64,000 nt of DNA from Comamonas composti DSM 21721. Lineage in GTDB: Bacteria > Pseudomonadota > Gammaproteobacteria > Burkholderiales > Burkholderiaceae_C. The position numbers were made by a program, and so were the translations under genes. The notes under the pieces were generated by a model. That model was not told the origin of the DNA. It made no database searches and saw only the letters and a program-made list of their open reading frames with translations. The number at the start of each line of letters is the position of its first letter. The first letter of the stretch is position 1. Of this stretch, positions 8,091 to 17,388 are shown piece after piece. The DNA lies in the NCBI RefSeq assembly GCF_000429845.1, contig NZ_AUCQ01000017.1, positions 51,816-115,815 of the forward strand, in the 5' to 3' direction.

Positions 8091-8540
8091 TCAGCTGCAG
8101 AGCAGGCGCTGGTGCTCGATCTTGACGCAGCGATCCTCTACCGCAACCAGGCCTGCGGCTCTGGCCTTTTGCACGGCTGCCTCGTTGAAGATCTCCTGCT
8201 GCAGCCAGAGGCAATGTGCGCCTATGGCGATGGCCTCGTCGGCAATCGGCGGGATGTCCTGGCTTTTGCGAAAGCAGTCCACCATGTCGATCTTTGTTCC
8301 CTGGGCTGCCAGAGCCGCAGCAGCTTCGGTCACGCTGGCATAGGCCGGCTCTCCCAGAATCTGTCCGCCTTCGCGTGCAACCACGGGGTTCACGGGAATG
8401 ATGCGGTAGCCATGCTGCTGCATGTAGCTTGAAGCCTTGTGGCTGGGGCGCTCGGCCTGGGGGGACAGGCCTACCACGGCCAGGGTGCGACATTGCGTGA
8501 GCAGGCCGCGCAGTTCGTCATCGGTTGTCGTGTCGTTCAT
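8091..8540 (-). CDS. CoA-binding domain protein (YccU-like)
   Basis: A 149-residue single-domain protein with a Rossmann CoA-binding fold related to the succinyl-CoA synthetase alpha N-terminus. Visible features are RTLAVVGLSPQAERPSHKAS (nucleotide loop) near residue 18, HGYRIIPVNPV near 43, DMVDCFRKSQDIPPIADEAI and the terminal HCLWLQQEIFNEAAVQKAR. Cytosolic; the physiological role of this family is not established. The start at 8540 gives the usual family length. Confidence 0.85.
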   Translation of the reverse strand: MNDTTTDDELRGLLTQCRTLAVVGLSPQAERPSHKASSYMQQHGYRIIPVNPVVAREGGQILGEPAYASVTEAAAALAAQGTKIDMVDCFRKSQDIPPIADEAIAIGAHCLWLQQEIFNEAAVQKARAAGLVAVEDRCVKIEHQRLLCS

Positions 8541-8608
8541 CGCGCCAGTGTAAGCAGGAGAGACCAGCCCATGCACCTTGTGGAGCGGGGCATGGGCATG
8601 CGCCGTGC

Positions 8609-9145
8609 TTATTCGCGCGCCACATGCTCGGGAGCCAGCTCTTCGGTCAGCAGGCCGAGAACCGACAGCACCAGCATGAAGACCAGAAAGAGATAGGCTG
8701 CAGTCGCCATGCCCAGGCTCAGGCTGAAGCCCCAGCGCAGCAGCGAGCAGGCCGTATCCGCGCCAGAGTACAGGGCCAGGCATTGGCCGGGGTCCGGCAT
8801 GTGTACATACCAGGTCACGGCCAGCCACATCGCGGCTGCAACCACAAGACCATTGCGCCAGCCATGCGGGTGAGGATGGTAGAGCGCGTAAAGCAGAGCC
8901 AGCGGAACGGCCAGTCCCCAGGCAAACATCAAAAGCCAGCTTGCCACGGGCATGCCCCTTAAGGCGGATTGCAGCCATTGCATCTTGGGCAGGCTGTTGA
9001 TCAGACCCAGCACATCCCAGATCAGGGGCAGAACAATGCCTGCAGCGGCCAGGCTACCCAGCGTGAGAATCAGCAGAAGACCTCGGGCGCGCGTGCGGTG
9101 GTGTTCCGTGGAAGCTTTATGTGACCGAGCAATGAGTGCATGCAT
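8609..9145 (-). CDS. Unknown four-helix membrane protein
   Basis: A 178-residue protein that I do not recognise. Four or five hydrophobic segments are visible: LLLILTLGSLAAAGIVLPLIW, PVASWLLMFAWGLAVPLALL, NGLVVAAAMWLAVTWYV and GMATAAYLFLVFMLVLSVLG. The loop between the third and fourth holds two cysteines (PGQC and TACS), possibly periplasmic. AGGAGG lies 6 nt before the ATG at 9145, so this start is secure. It lies between cheZ and the CoA-binding gene, same strand, with 194 nt to cheZ; a link to motility is not shown. Confidence 0.7.
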   Translation of the reverse strand: MHALIARSHKASTEHHRTRARGLLLILTLGSLAAAGIVLPLIWDVLGLINSLPKMQWLQSALRGMPVASWLLMFAWGLAVPLALLYALYHPHPHGWRNGLVVAAAMWLAVTWYVHMPDPGQCLALYSGADTACSLLRWGFSLSLGMATAAYLFLVFMLVLSVLGLLTEELAPEHVARE

Positions 9146-9339
9146 GGCCGACCTCCTGTGCATGTCAGTCAGGGCGGGCAGTTGCCGCTGGAAAAGGCGG
9201 ATCCGGAACAAAGCGGCAGCTGCAGCGCCGTGCAGTAACAAGGTTTCCGGATATGCCCAGTCTAGGCCTGGCGGCATGACTTTGTACGTAGGTCTAAACC
9301 TCGCCCGACGCGCCAGAGTCTCGGGGTTTGTCCGAGGCC

Positions 9340-9951
9340 TCAAAAGCCCAGGCTGGCCAGCAGATCGTCCACCTGGGATTGGGAGGTCACCACATCAGGT
9401 GTGCCCTGCGGATCGACCACGGGGCCCGCCAGCTGCTGCGCCGGCTTTTCCTGTGCGCTGCTCAGGGCTGGAGGATGGGGCGAGGTCTGTATCAGCAGCT
9501 CCACAAGCTGAGCCTCGAGATCGGCGGTCAAGGCCACGACGCGCGCGATGACCTGGCCCGTGAGATCGTGGAAGTCCTGGGCCATCATGATCTCGGTCAG
9601 ATGCTCGTCCGCCTGGCCGGTGCTTTCCTCTACTTCCTGCAGGAAGTTCATGAACCGGCCCTTGGCCACGGCCGCGACGGGATCCTGGACCAGCTCGGCA
9701 CGCATGTTGCGTACGCGTTCGGCCAGCAGATCCTGGTGGGTTTTGGCCTGTTCCACGCTGCCCAGGACCTTCTCGGCAGCGGCGCCCGTGAGGCGTGCGA
9801 TATAGGACAAGCGGTTTTGGGCGTCGGGTAGTTCATCCATGCTGCCGCGCAGGCGGCTTGCATAGCCGAGCTCGTTGAGCGAGTCGTGCAGTTGGCGCGT
9901 CAGAACACCGATTTTGTTGTGGACGCTATCGGGGACATCCTGGCTGTTCAT
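9340..9951 (-). CDS. cheZ: Chemotaxis phosphatase CheZ
   Basis: A 203-residue CheZ that dephosphorylates CheY-P at the flagellar switch. The active-site helix MMAQDFHDLTGQVI gives D129 and Q133, equivalent to E. coli D143 and Q147. The C-terminal CheY-binding peptide is present as SQVDDLLASLGF, separated by a Pro/Gln-rich linker of about 30 residues. It follows cheY by only 3 nt, in the order motA-motB-cheY-cheZ. Confidence 0.95.
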   Translation of the reverse strand: MNSQDVPDSVHNKIGVLTRQLHDSLNELGYASRLRGSMDELPDAQNRLSYIARLTGAAAEKVLGSVEQAKTHQDLLAERVRNMRAELVQDPVAAVAKGRFMNFLQEVEESTGQADEHLTEIMMAQDFHDLTGQVIARVVALTADLEAQLVELLIQTSPHPPALSSAQEKPAQQLAGPVVDPQGTPDVVTSQSQVDDLLASLGF

Positions 9952-9954
9952 GAT

Positions 9955-10341
9955 TTACATGCTGAGCTTCTTGAGGATGAGATTGACCTTCTCTTCAAGA
10001 GTGGCCTTGGTGAATGGCTTGACGATGTAGCCTGCAGCCCCTCCCTGTGCTGCTGCCACGATGTCCTCCTTGCGGGCTTCGGCCGTGACCATGAGTACAG
10101 GCAGATGCCTGAGCTTGTCATCCTGCTTGATTTCCGTGAGCAGTTGAAAGCCGTTCATATTGGGCATGTTGATGTCCGTGACCACGAAGTCGAACTTGCT
10201 GTTGCGCAGCTTGTGCAGCGCAGCAACGCCGTCCTCGGCTTCATCGGCCTCGGTGTACCCGCTCTCCTTGAGCAGGTTGCGCACAATGCGGCGCATGGTG
10301 GAGAAGTCGTCAACGATCAAAAAACGCAGGGCATTAGCCAC
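9955..10341 (-). CDS. cheY: Chemotaxis response regulator CheY (motAB-linked)
   Basis: A 128-residue single receiver domain. Acidic pocket D11/D12 ([10 protein letters not shown]), phospho-acceptor D56 ([12 protein letters not shown]), T86 ([10 protein letters not shown]) and K108 (YIVKPF) are all present. It begins [20 protein letters not shown], the pattern of E. coli CheY, and pairs with the adjacent cheZ; it is therefore the likelier FliM-binding regulator of the two CheY proteins in the window. Confidence 0.95.
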   Translation of the reverse strand: MANALRFLIVDDFSTMRRIVRNLLKESGYTEADEAEDGVAALHKLRNSKFDFVVTDINMPNMNGFQLLTEIKQDDKLRHLPVLMVTAEARKEDIVAAAQGGAAGYIVKPFTKATLEEKVNLILKKLSM

Positions 10342-10394
10342 GTCAGGCCCTTTCAGTCGGAAGATGAGGAAACGCTGATAACAAGTGCAAGCTG

Positions 10395-11378
10395 TTAAGG
10401 CGATGCGCGGGAGTTTTCCAGGTTTTCGGTGGATTCGGTGAGCAACCCAAGCTCTGTTACAAACTTGTCGTCGGTCGCGGCGGGCGTACTGCTTGGATCG
10501 GGGGCTGCTTCAGGCTTGCCCAGCAGGCGTTTTTCGGCCTCCAGGGTCAGAACCGTAATCGTGATGCGGCGATTCTGGGCGGCACGTGGCTCGGCAGGAT
10601 GCAGCAAGTCGCTGTCGGCAAGCCCGACGATACGGGCCAACTGCTTCAAAGGCATGCCTGCGGCCACGAGTTCGCGGCGTGACGCGTTCGCCCTGTCGGC
10701 CGAAAGCTCCCAGTTGCTGTAGCCACGATCGGCATTTCCATAAGGCGCTGCATCGGTGTGGCCCGAGAGACTGATGCGGTTTTCTGCCCCCGCCAGAGCG
10801 TTGCCGACCTCGCGCAGGATTTCACGCATATAGGGCTTGAGCTCGGCGCTTCCACTGTCGAACATGGGACGGTTTTGGTCGTCCACGATCTGGATCTGCA
10901 AGCCGTCGGGGGTCATCTCGGTATGAATCTGCGAGCGAAATTCATGAAGGCGCGCGTTGCTGTTGATCAGGGTTTCGACCTTGTTCTTGAGCGCGTGGAT
11001 GCGGCTGGCGTCCTGTATGGCCTGTTCGGTGCGGCCTGCATCCTGGCTGTTGCGACGGTTCGAGTTCTCGGCCGACTCGGAGCGACGCACCTGGCCGTGG
11101 ACCTTGGACAAATCATTGCCTCCGCCGGGGATGATGCTGGAGCTGTTTCCCGAGCCGTCGCCTCCGGCCATGGCGACCTTGAGCGGTGAGGAAAAATAGG
11201 CGGCAATGCCCTGCAGCTCGCCCTTGGCGGTCGAGCCCAGCAGCCACATCAGCAGAAAGAAGGCCATCATCGCGGTCACGAAATCCGCATAGGCGATCTT
11301 CCAGGCGCCGCCATGATGCGCATGGGCTTGCCTCTTGACGCGCTTGATGATGATGGGCTGGAGCTTTTTCTCGGCCAT
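10395..11378 (-). CDS. motB: Flagellar stator protein MotB
   Basis: A 327-residue stator subunit. The single N-terminal membrane helix contains the proton-carrying aspartate D32 ([20 protein letters not shown]), followed by a plug/linker rich in Ser and Asn and a C-terminal OmpA-like peptidoglycan-binding domain ([13 protein letters not shown], then [13 protein letters not shown] and RRITITVL). It couples proton flow to rotation with MotA, whose gene ends 11 nt upstream. Confidence 0.96.
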   Translation of the reverse strand: MAEKKLQPIIIKRVKRQAHAHHGGAWKIAYADFVTAMMAFFLLMWLLGSTAKGELQGIAAYFSSPLKVAMAGGDGSGNSSSIIPGGGNDLSKVHGQVRRSESAENSNRRNSQDAGRTEQAIQDASRIHALKNKVETLINSNARLHEFRSQIHTEMTPDGLQIQIVDDQNRPMFDSGSAELKPYMREILREVGNALAGAENRISLSGHTDAAPYGNADRGYSNWELSADRANASRRELVAAGMPLKQLARIVGLADSDLLHPAEPRAAQNRRITITVLTLEAEKRLLGKPEAAPDPSSTPAATDDKFVTELGLLTESTENLENSRASP

Positions 11379-11389
11379 GGCGGTACGGC

Positions 11390-12250
11390 TTACTTCTTGC
11401 TCTTGACGTGGGCTTCAAGCTCCAGAAAGCCTGGGCGCTCGGTGGAGAACAAAACCTTGCGGCCGAATTCAATGGCCGTTGCCGGGTTGTAGCCCTGCAT
11501 GCTGGCGAGCAGCGTGGCTTTGATGCACTGCAGTTCCTTGGCCGCATCCTGGGAGCGCTGCTCCACCAGGCCGGCCATGGGTTCAACCAGCGCATAGGCC
11601 AGCAGGATGCCCAGGAAGGTGCCGACCAGGGCCGAGGCAATCATGCCGCCAAGTACCGATGGCGGCTGGCCGACCGAGCCCATGGTGTTCACCACGCCCA
11701 GAACGGCTGCAATGATGCCGAAGGCAGGGAGTGCACCTGCGAGCCGGTTGAGCGCATTCACCGGTCCGTGGGCCTCTGCATGGTGAGCTTCGATCTCGCT
11801 GTCCATCAAGGCTTCGATTTCATGCGAGTTGAGGTTGCCGGAGACCATCATCCGCAAATAATCGGTCAGGAACTCGATCACGTGCGGGTCGGCCATGAGT
11901 TCGGGGTAGTTGCTGAAGATCGGGGATTCTGCTGGGGCTTCCACATCGCCCTCTATGGACATCAGGCCTTCCTTGCGAGCCTTCTGCAAGAGCTCGTAAA
12001 GCAAGGCCATGAGCTCCATGAATCGCTCCTTGGTGTGGCGCGAGCTCTTCATCACGGAGGGGATGGCCTTGACCGTGGCTTTGAGCACCTTGGGTGGATT
12101 GCAGACGATAAAGGCCCCCAAGGCCCCTCCGCCGATGGTGACCATCTCGAACGGCAGGGCCTTGACGATGACACTGACATTTCCGCCATGCAACACGTAC
12201 ATGCCGAAGATGCAGCCGAAGGCGACGACATAACCAATGATGACAAGCAT
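11390..12250 (-). CDS. motA: Flagellar stator protein MotA
   Basis: A 286-residue stator subunit with four membrane helices: MLVIIGYVVAFGCIFGMYVL, VTIGGGALGAFIVCN, LPAFGIIAAVLGVVNTMG and ALVGTFLGILLAYALVEP. The cytoplasmic loop between helices 2 and 3 holds the charged residues that contact FliG (RHTKERFMELMALLYELLQ, and the SEIEAHH region). The start at 12250 is set by the match to the E. coli MotA N-terminus; a ribosome-binding site is weak. First gene of motA-motB-cheY-cheZ. Confidence 0.96.
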   Translation of the reverse strand: MLVIIGYVVAFGCIFGMYVLHGGNVSVIVKALPFEMVTIGGGALGAFIVCNPPKVLKATVKAIPSVMKSSRHTKERFMELMALLYELLQKARKEGLMSIEGDVEAPAESPIFSNYPELMADPHVIEFLTDYLRMMVSGNLNSHEIEALMDSEIEAHHAEAHGPVNALNRLAGALPAFGIIAAVLGVVNTMGSVGQPPSVLGGMIASALVGTFLGILLAYALVEPMAGLVEQRSQDAAKELQCIKATLLASMQGYNPATAIEFGRKVLFSTERPGFLELEAHVKSKK

Positions 12251-12873
12251 GGGAATGGATTCTGGCGAAGCCTTTTGAGGATAAAGGCCAGAAGAGACTT
12301 GTAAAGACAATCCAGTTTTTGCATTGGGTCTTAGCGTGTTCACGATCTCCTTGCGGCGCGCCTGCGTAGAGATCGTGAGCACGCTCTTAGCTGCCGTCTG
12401 GCGGCGGCCTGGCAGGCCCGGAATTGATGAGGCGCGAGCCGCTTGGGCGTGCTGAAAATCGCCTGAAGCAGCGCGGCACAAGTGCGTGCGTGCATCGTTC
12501 CCAGTCTTGCTCTCCATCCTGCACCACGCAGGCTGATTCAGCGTCGCTCCCAACCCGGCTTTCAGGCGACCGGCTGCCGATGACCGAGCGCAAGGCGCGT
12601 TGCACGGCCAATACCAGGAGAGCTGGCAAGCAATGCAAGCCGGCGATGCGCTTCGAGTGCCTGCGCAGGCCGAAAGCCACTGGATGACGCGACATTCGGC
12701 GCCCTTGCAAGGGCTGAAAAGGGCGGTGAAGGCATGTTTGATTCAGCCTGCACAAAGGCACTCTTTCCCCGAGATCGCCTGAATGCTGGAGGCGCACAGT
12801 CCAACCTGCATTCACTTTGGCTGCCTGGCTGCCCGTGCAAACTGGCCAGGCGGCATTGCCGAGGTCTGTCCCA
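12251..12873. other. 623-bp divergent intergenic region, no gene seen
   Basis: The region between motA and the first OGT-like gene has open frames in several phases, but none shows protein-like composition or recognisable domains. Despite the position upstream of motA, where many Comamonadaceae carry flhDC, no FlhC or FlhD motif (for instance the FlhC cysteine cluster) is seen. The only clear structure is the inverted repeat at 12333-12385. It must contain the motA promoter and probably that of the glycan island; neither could be assigned confidently. Confidence 0.5.
12333..12385. repeat. 17-bp near-perfect inverted repeat upstream of motA
   Basis: Arm 12333-12349 (AGCGTGTTCACGATCTC) and arm 12369-12385 pair at 16 of 17 positions, with a 19-nt GC-rich spacer. 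It lies 83 nt upstream of the motA start in the divergent region. No T-tract follows either arm. It could be an operator, a structured leader or a degenerate mobile-element end. Confidence 0.5.
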
Positions 12874-14532
12874 ATGTCTTTTGTTCTTTCGGAACCGGCT
12901 GCCAAGCGGCTGGATATGGTCAGGGAGCTGGCTCGCATACGTCAGATGGTCGAACGCATGCAGTTCCTGGAAGCTCTTGGTGATCTGGCGCAACTGCTTG
13001 CCCAGGATCCGCACAACGCCCAGGTCTGGATGCACATAGGGTTTGTCTATGTGCGCATGAGCATCTGGCCCCAGGCCATGGAAGCCTTGCAGGCCGCCTT
13101 GCAGATCGAGCCCCGAATGCCGGATGCCCAGCGGCTTCTGGCCATGGCTTACTTCTGCATCGGTCAGCGTCAGCGTGCTTGTGAGCTGATCGACGAGGCC
13201 GTGCGCAGCAAGAAGGGCGATAGCGCGCACTGGATGACGCGAGCCTATATCCATGCGCATATCAGCAGCGACCCGGTCAAGGCCCTGGCGGTTGCACGGG
13301 ACTGGGGGCGACGCTTTGCCGATCCGCTTACGCGGCAGGCCAAGCCCCTGGTCGTGCGTGACCGCAGTCCGGGAAAGCGTCTCAGGATTGGGTATGTCAC
13401 CGCGGATTTTCGCCAGCACTCAGTGGCGTTTTTCATGCAGCCCGTGCTGGAGCATCACGATCCGCAAAACGTGGAGGTCCATGTTTACTCCAGCGGTCAA
13501 CCGGACCACTTCACCGAGCGCATGCGAGGCCTGGTGCCTTTCTGGCACGAGGTCGGCGACTTGACTGAGGAGGAGCTGCTGCAGCGGATCCGCTCCGATG
13601 GCATTGACGTACTGGTTGACTTGTCCGGCTATACGCAAGGCAACAGGTTGGGGGTTTTTGCGCGGCGTGCGGCTCCGGTGCAGGTGACCTGGATAGGCTA
13701 CCTGCCGACTTTGGGCATGAAGGCCATGGATTACCGGCTTGTGGACGAGAGCATTGCGCCTGCCAGCCATGCAGCGTATTACGCCGAGTCATTGTTTCAG
13801 CTGTCCTGCAGCGCCAGCTATGTACCGCCCGATTATGCGCCGCTGTGCGAGCAGCCCCCGATGCTTGACAACGGCTATCCCACGCTGATCTCTCTCAACA
13901 GCTCGGCCAAGATCACGGACGACATGCTCAGGCTCTGGGCGCGTGTCTTGAACGAGAGGCAGGATGCGCGTCTCATCATCATGGTCAAGGAGCAAAGCGG
14001 CGATGCCGCACAGGCCCACATGCAGCCCAGGGTGCAGGCTGCGGGCATGCCGCTGGACCGGGTTTCGGTGCTGCACCAGCAGTCTCTGAATCGATTCATG
14101 GAAACCGGCCATATCGCTGACGTGGCTCTGGATACTGCGCCAGTTTCAGGCGGAACCACAAGCTTGCATGCGCTGTGGATGGGCCTGTCCATTGTCTGTC
14201 TCGATGCCGAGCGCGGCGTCGAGGCCTGCACCGCAAGAACACTGCAAAGCCTGGGGGCCGGCGGCATTGTTGCCAAGAATGAGGATGCCTATGTGCAGGC
14301 GGCCCTGGAGCTCATGAATGACCCCGAACGCCTGCAGTTGCAGCGCCTGCACTGCCGGGCGCAAATGCAGGCCAGTCCCTGGATGGACCATGCAGCGAGG
14401 GTGAAAGAGGTGGAGAAGGCCTATCGCCTCATGTGGCTGAACTGGCTGGATGGCAAAAAAAGCCGCTTGAACGCGGGCCTGGACCTAGGTCTGGGGCCGC
14501 TGCAATCTGGCCTTGAGGAGGATTCCATATGA
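12874..14532 (+). CDS. SPINDLY/OGT-type glycosyltransferase with short TPR region
   Basis: A 552-residue protein of the O-GlcNAc transferase family (GT41). Residues 20-150 form two to three tetratricopeptide units (ALGDLAQLLAQDPHNAQVWM, AMEALQAALQIEPRMPDAQR). The catalytic part begins near 170: LRIGYVTADFRQHSVAFFM, DGIDVLVDLSGYTQGNRLGV, RRAAPVQVTWIGY, LNSSAKITDDML (Lys matching the catalytic region of OGT) and APVSGGTTSLHALWMGLSIV. It is the first gene of the island between motA and fliC and overlaps the DegT gene by four bases. Likely O-glycosylates flagellin Ser/Thr; substrate sugar unknown. The ATG at 12874 was chosen over an in-frame ATG at 12817 because it removes a Pro/Gly-rich atypical leader. 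Confidence 0.85.
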   Translation: MSFVLSEPAAKRLDMVRELARIRQMVERMQFLEALGDLAQLLAQDPHNAQVWMHIGFVYVRMSIWPQAMEALQAALQIEPRMPDAQRLLAMAYFCIGQRQRACELIDEAVRSKKGDSAHWMTRAYIHAHISSDPVKALAVARDWGRRFADPLTRQAKPLVVRDRSPGKRLRIGYVTADFRQHSVAFFMQPVLEHHDPQNVEVHVYSSGQPDHFTERMRGLVPFWHEVGDLTEEELLQRIRSDGIDVLVDLSGYTQGNRLGVFARRAAPVQVTWIGYLPTLGMKAMDYRLVDESIAPASHAAYYAESLFQLSCSASYVPPDYAPLCEQPPMLDNGYPTLISLNSSAKITDDMLRLWARVLNERQDARLIIMVKEQSGDAAQAHMQPRVQAAGMPLDRVSVLHQQSLNRFMETGHIADVALDTAPVSGGTTSLHALWMGLSIVCLDAERGVEACTARTLQSLGAGGIVAKNEDAYVQAALELMNDPERLQLQRLHCRAQMQASPWMDHAARVKEVEKAYRLMWLNWLDGKKSRLNAGLDLGLGPLQSGLEEDSI

Positions 14533-15740
14533 CACGGGCTTTAACGTCTGAACCTCTTGCTTTTCACCAAGTGTTTGAGGGCGGCTATCTCCCCCCATCC
14601 ATGCTCGAGATGGAAACAGCGCCTTGCTCTGCGGCTGAGCCCATTCATGTGACTCAGCCGGAACTGCCTCCCTTGGGCGAGTTCGTGGACTATCTCGAAA
14701 AAATATGGAGCAGCAAGGTTCTCACCAACGGCGGAACCTTTCATCAGCAGCTTGAGCAGGCGCTGTGCGAGTACCTCGGAGTGAATCATCTGGCCCTGGT
14801 CTCGAATGGAACGCTGGGGCTGGTGCTTGCGCTCAAGGCCTTGAGAATCGTAGGTGAGGTGATCACCACCCCGTACTCCTTTGTGGCCACAGCACACTCC
14901 CTGCTGTGGAACGACATCACGCCTGTTTTTGTGGACGTGGACCCGGCTTCGCTCAATCTGAATCCGCAAAGCATAGAGGCCGCAATTACCCCGAGAACCA
15001 CGGCAATCATGCCGGTGCACTGCTATGGCCGGCCTTGTGATGTCGACGCAATACAAAAAATAGCAGATAACTACAACCTGCGCGTTATCTACGATGCCGC
15101 TCATGCATTTGGCGTCAAGGATGAGCAGGGCAGCATCTTGCGCCATGGAGACCTGTCCGTTTTGAGCTTCCATGCGACCAAGGTTTTCAACACCTTTGAA
15201 GGTGGAGCAATTGTTTGCCCTGACGCAAAAACCAAGCAGCGCATAGATCACTTGAAGAACTTTGGCTTCATCAATGAAACAACCGTGGTTGCGTCAGGAA
15301 TCAACGGGAAGATGAGTGAAATCAATGCTGCCATGGGACTTTTGCAGCTCAAGCGCATTGATGAGGTCATAGAGAAGCGCAGAAGAATAGATATTCTCTA
15401 CCGACAGAAGCTGAGCGCTATCAGGGGCATTTCCTGTCTTCCCTACCCAGTCGGTGGATTATCAAATCATGCCTACTTCCCAGTCATGGTTGAGACCGAA
15501 TATCCGATCAGCCGTGACCAGCTATACGATCATCTCAGGGCAAGCCATATCTATGGACGGCGCTACTTCTACCCGCTTATTAGCGACTTTCCCATGTATC
15601 GAGGTCTGCCCACAGCAGACCGATCTCAGCTGCCGGCTGCCACTGCTGCAGCAGAGAAAATAATATGTCTGCCCATGCATCCTGGTCTGAATGCCGAGCA
15701 TGTTTCCTATGTGGTTCAAAAGATTCATGAGGCTGCCTGA
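14529..15740 (+). CDS. DegT/DnrJ/EryC1/StrS sugar aminotransferase
   Basis: A 403-residue PLP enzyme that transfers an amino group from glutamate to a keto sugar nucleotide. SNGTLGLVLALKAL binds the cofactor phosphate, ITTPYSFVATAHSLLW and PVHCYGRPCDVDAI are family marks, DAAHAFG stacks on PLP, and K218 in SFHATKVFNTFEGG is the Schiff-base lysine. This last motif resembles the FdtB/VioA/DesI group that makes 3- or 4-amino-dideoxy sugars. The residues before LPPLGEFVDYL form an N-terminal extension of about 40 residues. GAGGAGG precedes the ATG, which overlaps the upstream stop (ATGA). It probably supplies the amino sugar for the island. Confidence 0.9.
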   Translation: MTRALTSEPLAFHQVFEGGYLPPSMLEMETAPCSAAEPIHVTQPELPPLGEFVDYLEKIWSSKVLTNGGTFHQQLEQALCEYLGVNHLALVSNGTLGLVLALKALRIVGEVITTPYSFVATAHSLLWNDITPVFVDVDPASLNLNPQSIEAAITPRTTAIMPVHCYGRPCDVDAIQKIADNYNLRVIYDAAHAFGVKDEQGSILRHGDLSVLSFHATKVFNTFEGGAIVCPDAKTKQRIDHLKNFGFINETTVVASGINGKMSEINAAMGLLQLKRIDEVIEKRRRIDILYRQKLSAIRGISCLPYPVGGLSNHAYFPVMVETEYPISRDQLYDHLRASHIYGRRYFYPLISDFPMYRGLPTADRSQLPAATAAAEKIICLPMHPGLNAEHVSYVVQKIHEAA

Positions 15741-16426
15741 TGAGGATTGCAATCATGCAGCCTTATTTTTTTCCTTATATAGGATATTTCCAGTTATTGA
15801 GCTCTGTTGAAAAATTTATCTTTCTTGATGACGTCAATTACATCAAGAATGGATGGATCAATAGAAATCGTATTTTGATGAACGATCGTGCAAAATACAT
15901 AACCGTGCCAGTCATGCGTGCCAGTTCATTTGTGAAGATAAATGAAACAAAGATTCATGATGCAGATGGCTGGAAGATAAAAATTCTTTCCCAGTTGAAA
16001 CAAGCTTATAGGCGTGCGCCTTATTGCCGTGAAGTGATTGCTCTGGTTGAGGAGGTTTTTCAGGAGAAATCTGAAAATATAGCCAATATTGCAAAAAAAA
16101 GCGTTCTCAAGGTATCCAATTATCTGTCTTTGGAAAAGATCTTTTGTTTAAGTGCGAGTGAATACAAAAACCAGCATCTCAAGGGAGAGGCAAGAATTCT
16201 GGATATATGTAGGCAAGAAAAAGCCTGTCAATATATCAACTTGCCCGGTGGCAGGGGTCTTTACTCTTTTAAGGTATTTTCGGATGCAGGTATTCTTTTG
16301 AATTTTTTGGAAAAACCTTATGAAGTTTACGCTCAAACAGGGAGTGATTTCTTCCCTGGGCTGTCTATTCTAGATGTGCTGATGTTCAATCACCCCTCGA
16401 AAGTCGTGGAGATGCTGAAGGTATGA
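15740..16426 (+). CDS. WbqC-family protein
   Basis: A 228-residue protein of the WbqC family, known from O-antigen and flagellin glycan clusters but without an established reaction. Family marks: IAIMQPYFFPYIGYFQLL at the N-terminus, FIFLDDVNYIKNGWINRNRI, YITVPV, ILDICRQEKACQYINLPGG and the C-terminal SILDVLMFNHP. The start codon overlaps the DegT stop by one base (TGATG). Codon usage is clearly more AT-rich than in the flanking genes. Probably takes part in acylating or otherwise tailoring the amino sugar (inference from repeated co-occurrence). Confidence 0.85.
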   Translation: MRIAIMQPYFFPYIGYFQLLSSVEKFIFLDDVNYIKNGWINRNRILMNDRAKYITVPVMRASSFVKINETKIHDADGWKIKILSQLKQAYRRAPYCREVIALVEEVFQEKSENIANIAKKSVLKVSNYLSLEKIFCLSASEYKNQHLKGEARILDICRQEKACQYINLPGGRGLYSFKVFSDAGILLNFLEKPYEVYAQTGSDFFPGLSILDVLMFNHPSKVVEMLKV

Positions 16427-17388
16427 GTCCGGGGAAGAGAGCCATTGGTGGCTACTTTGAGTTGGAGATGGCTCCTGCTGGATACTATTTTCAGCAGAAT
16501 TTCTATGCCTATCAATCGGCGCGATCTGCCTTGCTCGCATTGCTGGAGAGGTTGCAGCCTAGCCGGTTGTGGTTACCTCATTACATATGCGGCTCTCTTT
16601 TGAAATCCATTCATCGGGCTGGAGTGAGGATGGAATTCTATTCCATTGGATCGGGCTTCGAGGTTTTAGAGGATGTCTGTCTTGGTGAAAATGATTTTTT
16701 TTATTATGTGAATTATTTCGGATTGTGCATGGGGAATGTGAGACAGTTGTTATCAAAAATATCTCCTAAGCATGTCATTTTGGATTTTGCCCAGGCATGG
16801 TTTGAAAAACCTCCTGAATGTCAGGCCGCAATATATTCCCCCAGGAAGTTCTTTGGTGTTCCTGATGGAGGGCTTCTATATACTCAGATGACAATGGAGA
16901 GGTTGAGTTTTGAGACAGGCTTGGAGATGCAAAGCATGAGCCACTTGTTATTGCGACTTTGCGCTGAACCTGAGGCAGGCTATGAGGCATACAAAAATTC
17001 AGAATCAGCTCTGAGTGATGTAGGTATCAAGTCCATGTCAAAAATGACGCATAAAATTCTGGCCTCCATTGATCATGAGAGAGTTTGTGCAGCAAGAAGT
17101 GAAAATTACTTGACTCTACATAGGCTGCTGGGGGCAAATAATCTACTCGATCTACCCGTCTCTGCGAATGGGCCGCTATGTTATCCATTTCTCATGGAAG
17201 ACGATAGGCTGCGCCAGAAGTTAATGGAAGAAAGAGTGTTTCTTCCCACTTACTGGAGCGATGTACTGTGCAGAGTCGGGCAAACTTCTGTGGAAGCTGG
17301 CTTGTCCAAGAATCTTCTGCCGATTCCTCTTGATCAGCGTTATACGAGTGAAGATATGGAGAGAATTGCCCATGTCATCAATCCATAA
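16423..17388 (+). CDS. DegT-fold aminotransferase-like protein
   Basis: A 321-residue protein that resembles fold type I PLP enzymes in layout but is short and divergent. AYQSARSALLALLERLQPSRLWLPHYICGSLL matches the phosphate-binding and second-strand region, HVILDFAQAWF the DxxQ/H position that stacks on PLP, and SPRKFFGVPDGG (K142) could supply the Schiff-base lysine. It overlaps the WbqC gene by four bases and is itself overlapped by the ATP-grasp/HAD gene by 17. Low GC. It may be an active aminotransferase on an unusual substrate or a non-catalytic partner; sequence alone does not decide. Confidence 0.65.
   Translation: MSPGKRAIGGYFELEMAPAGYYFQQNFYAYQSARSALLALLERLQPSRLWLPHYICGSLLKSIHRAGVRMEFYSIGSGFEVLEDVCLGENDFFYYVNYFGLCMGNVRQLLSKISPKHVILDFAQAWFEKPPECQAAIYSPRKFFGVPDGGLLYTQMTMERLSFETGLEMQSMSHLLLRLCAEPEAGYEAYKNSESALSDVGIKSMSKMTHKILASIDHERVCAARSENYLTLHRLLGANNLLDLPVSANGPLCYPFLMEDDRLRQKLMEERVFLPTYWSDVLCRVGQTSVEAGLSKNLLPIPLDQRYTSEDMERIAHVINP

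Noticed and set aside
12387..12938. Candidate small genes or flhDC remnants between motA and the glycan island
   Set aside because: The frames on both strands have no conserved motif, no ribosome-binding site and random composition; no FlhD or FlhC features were found.
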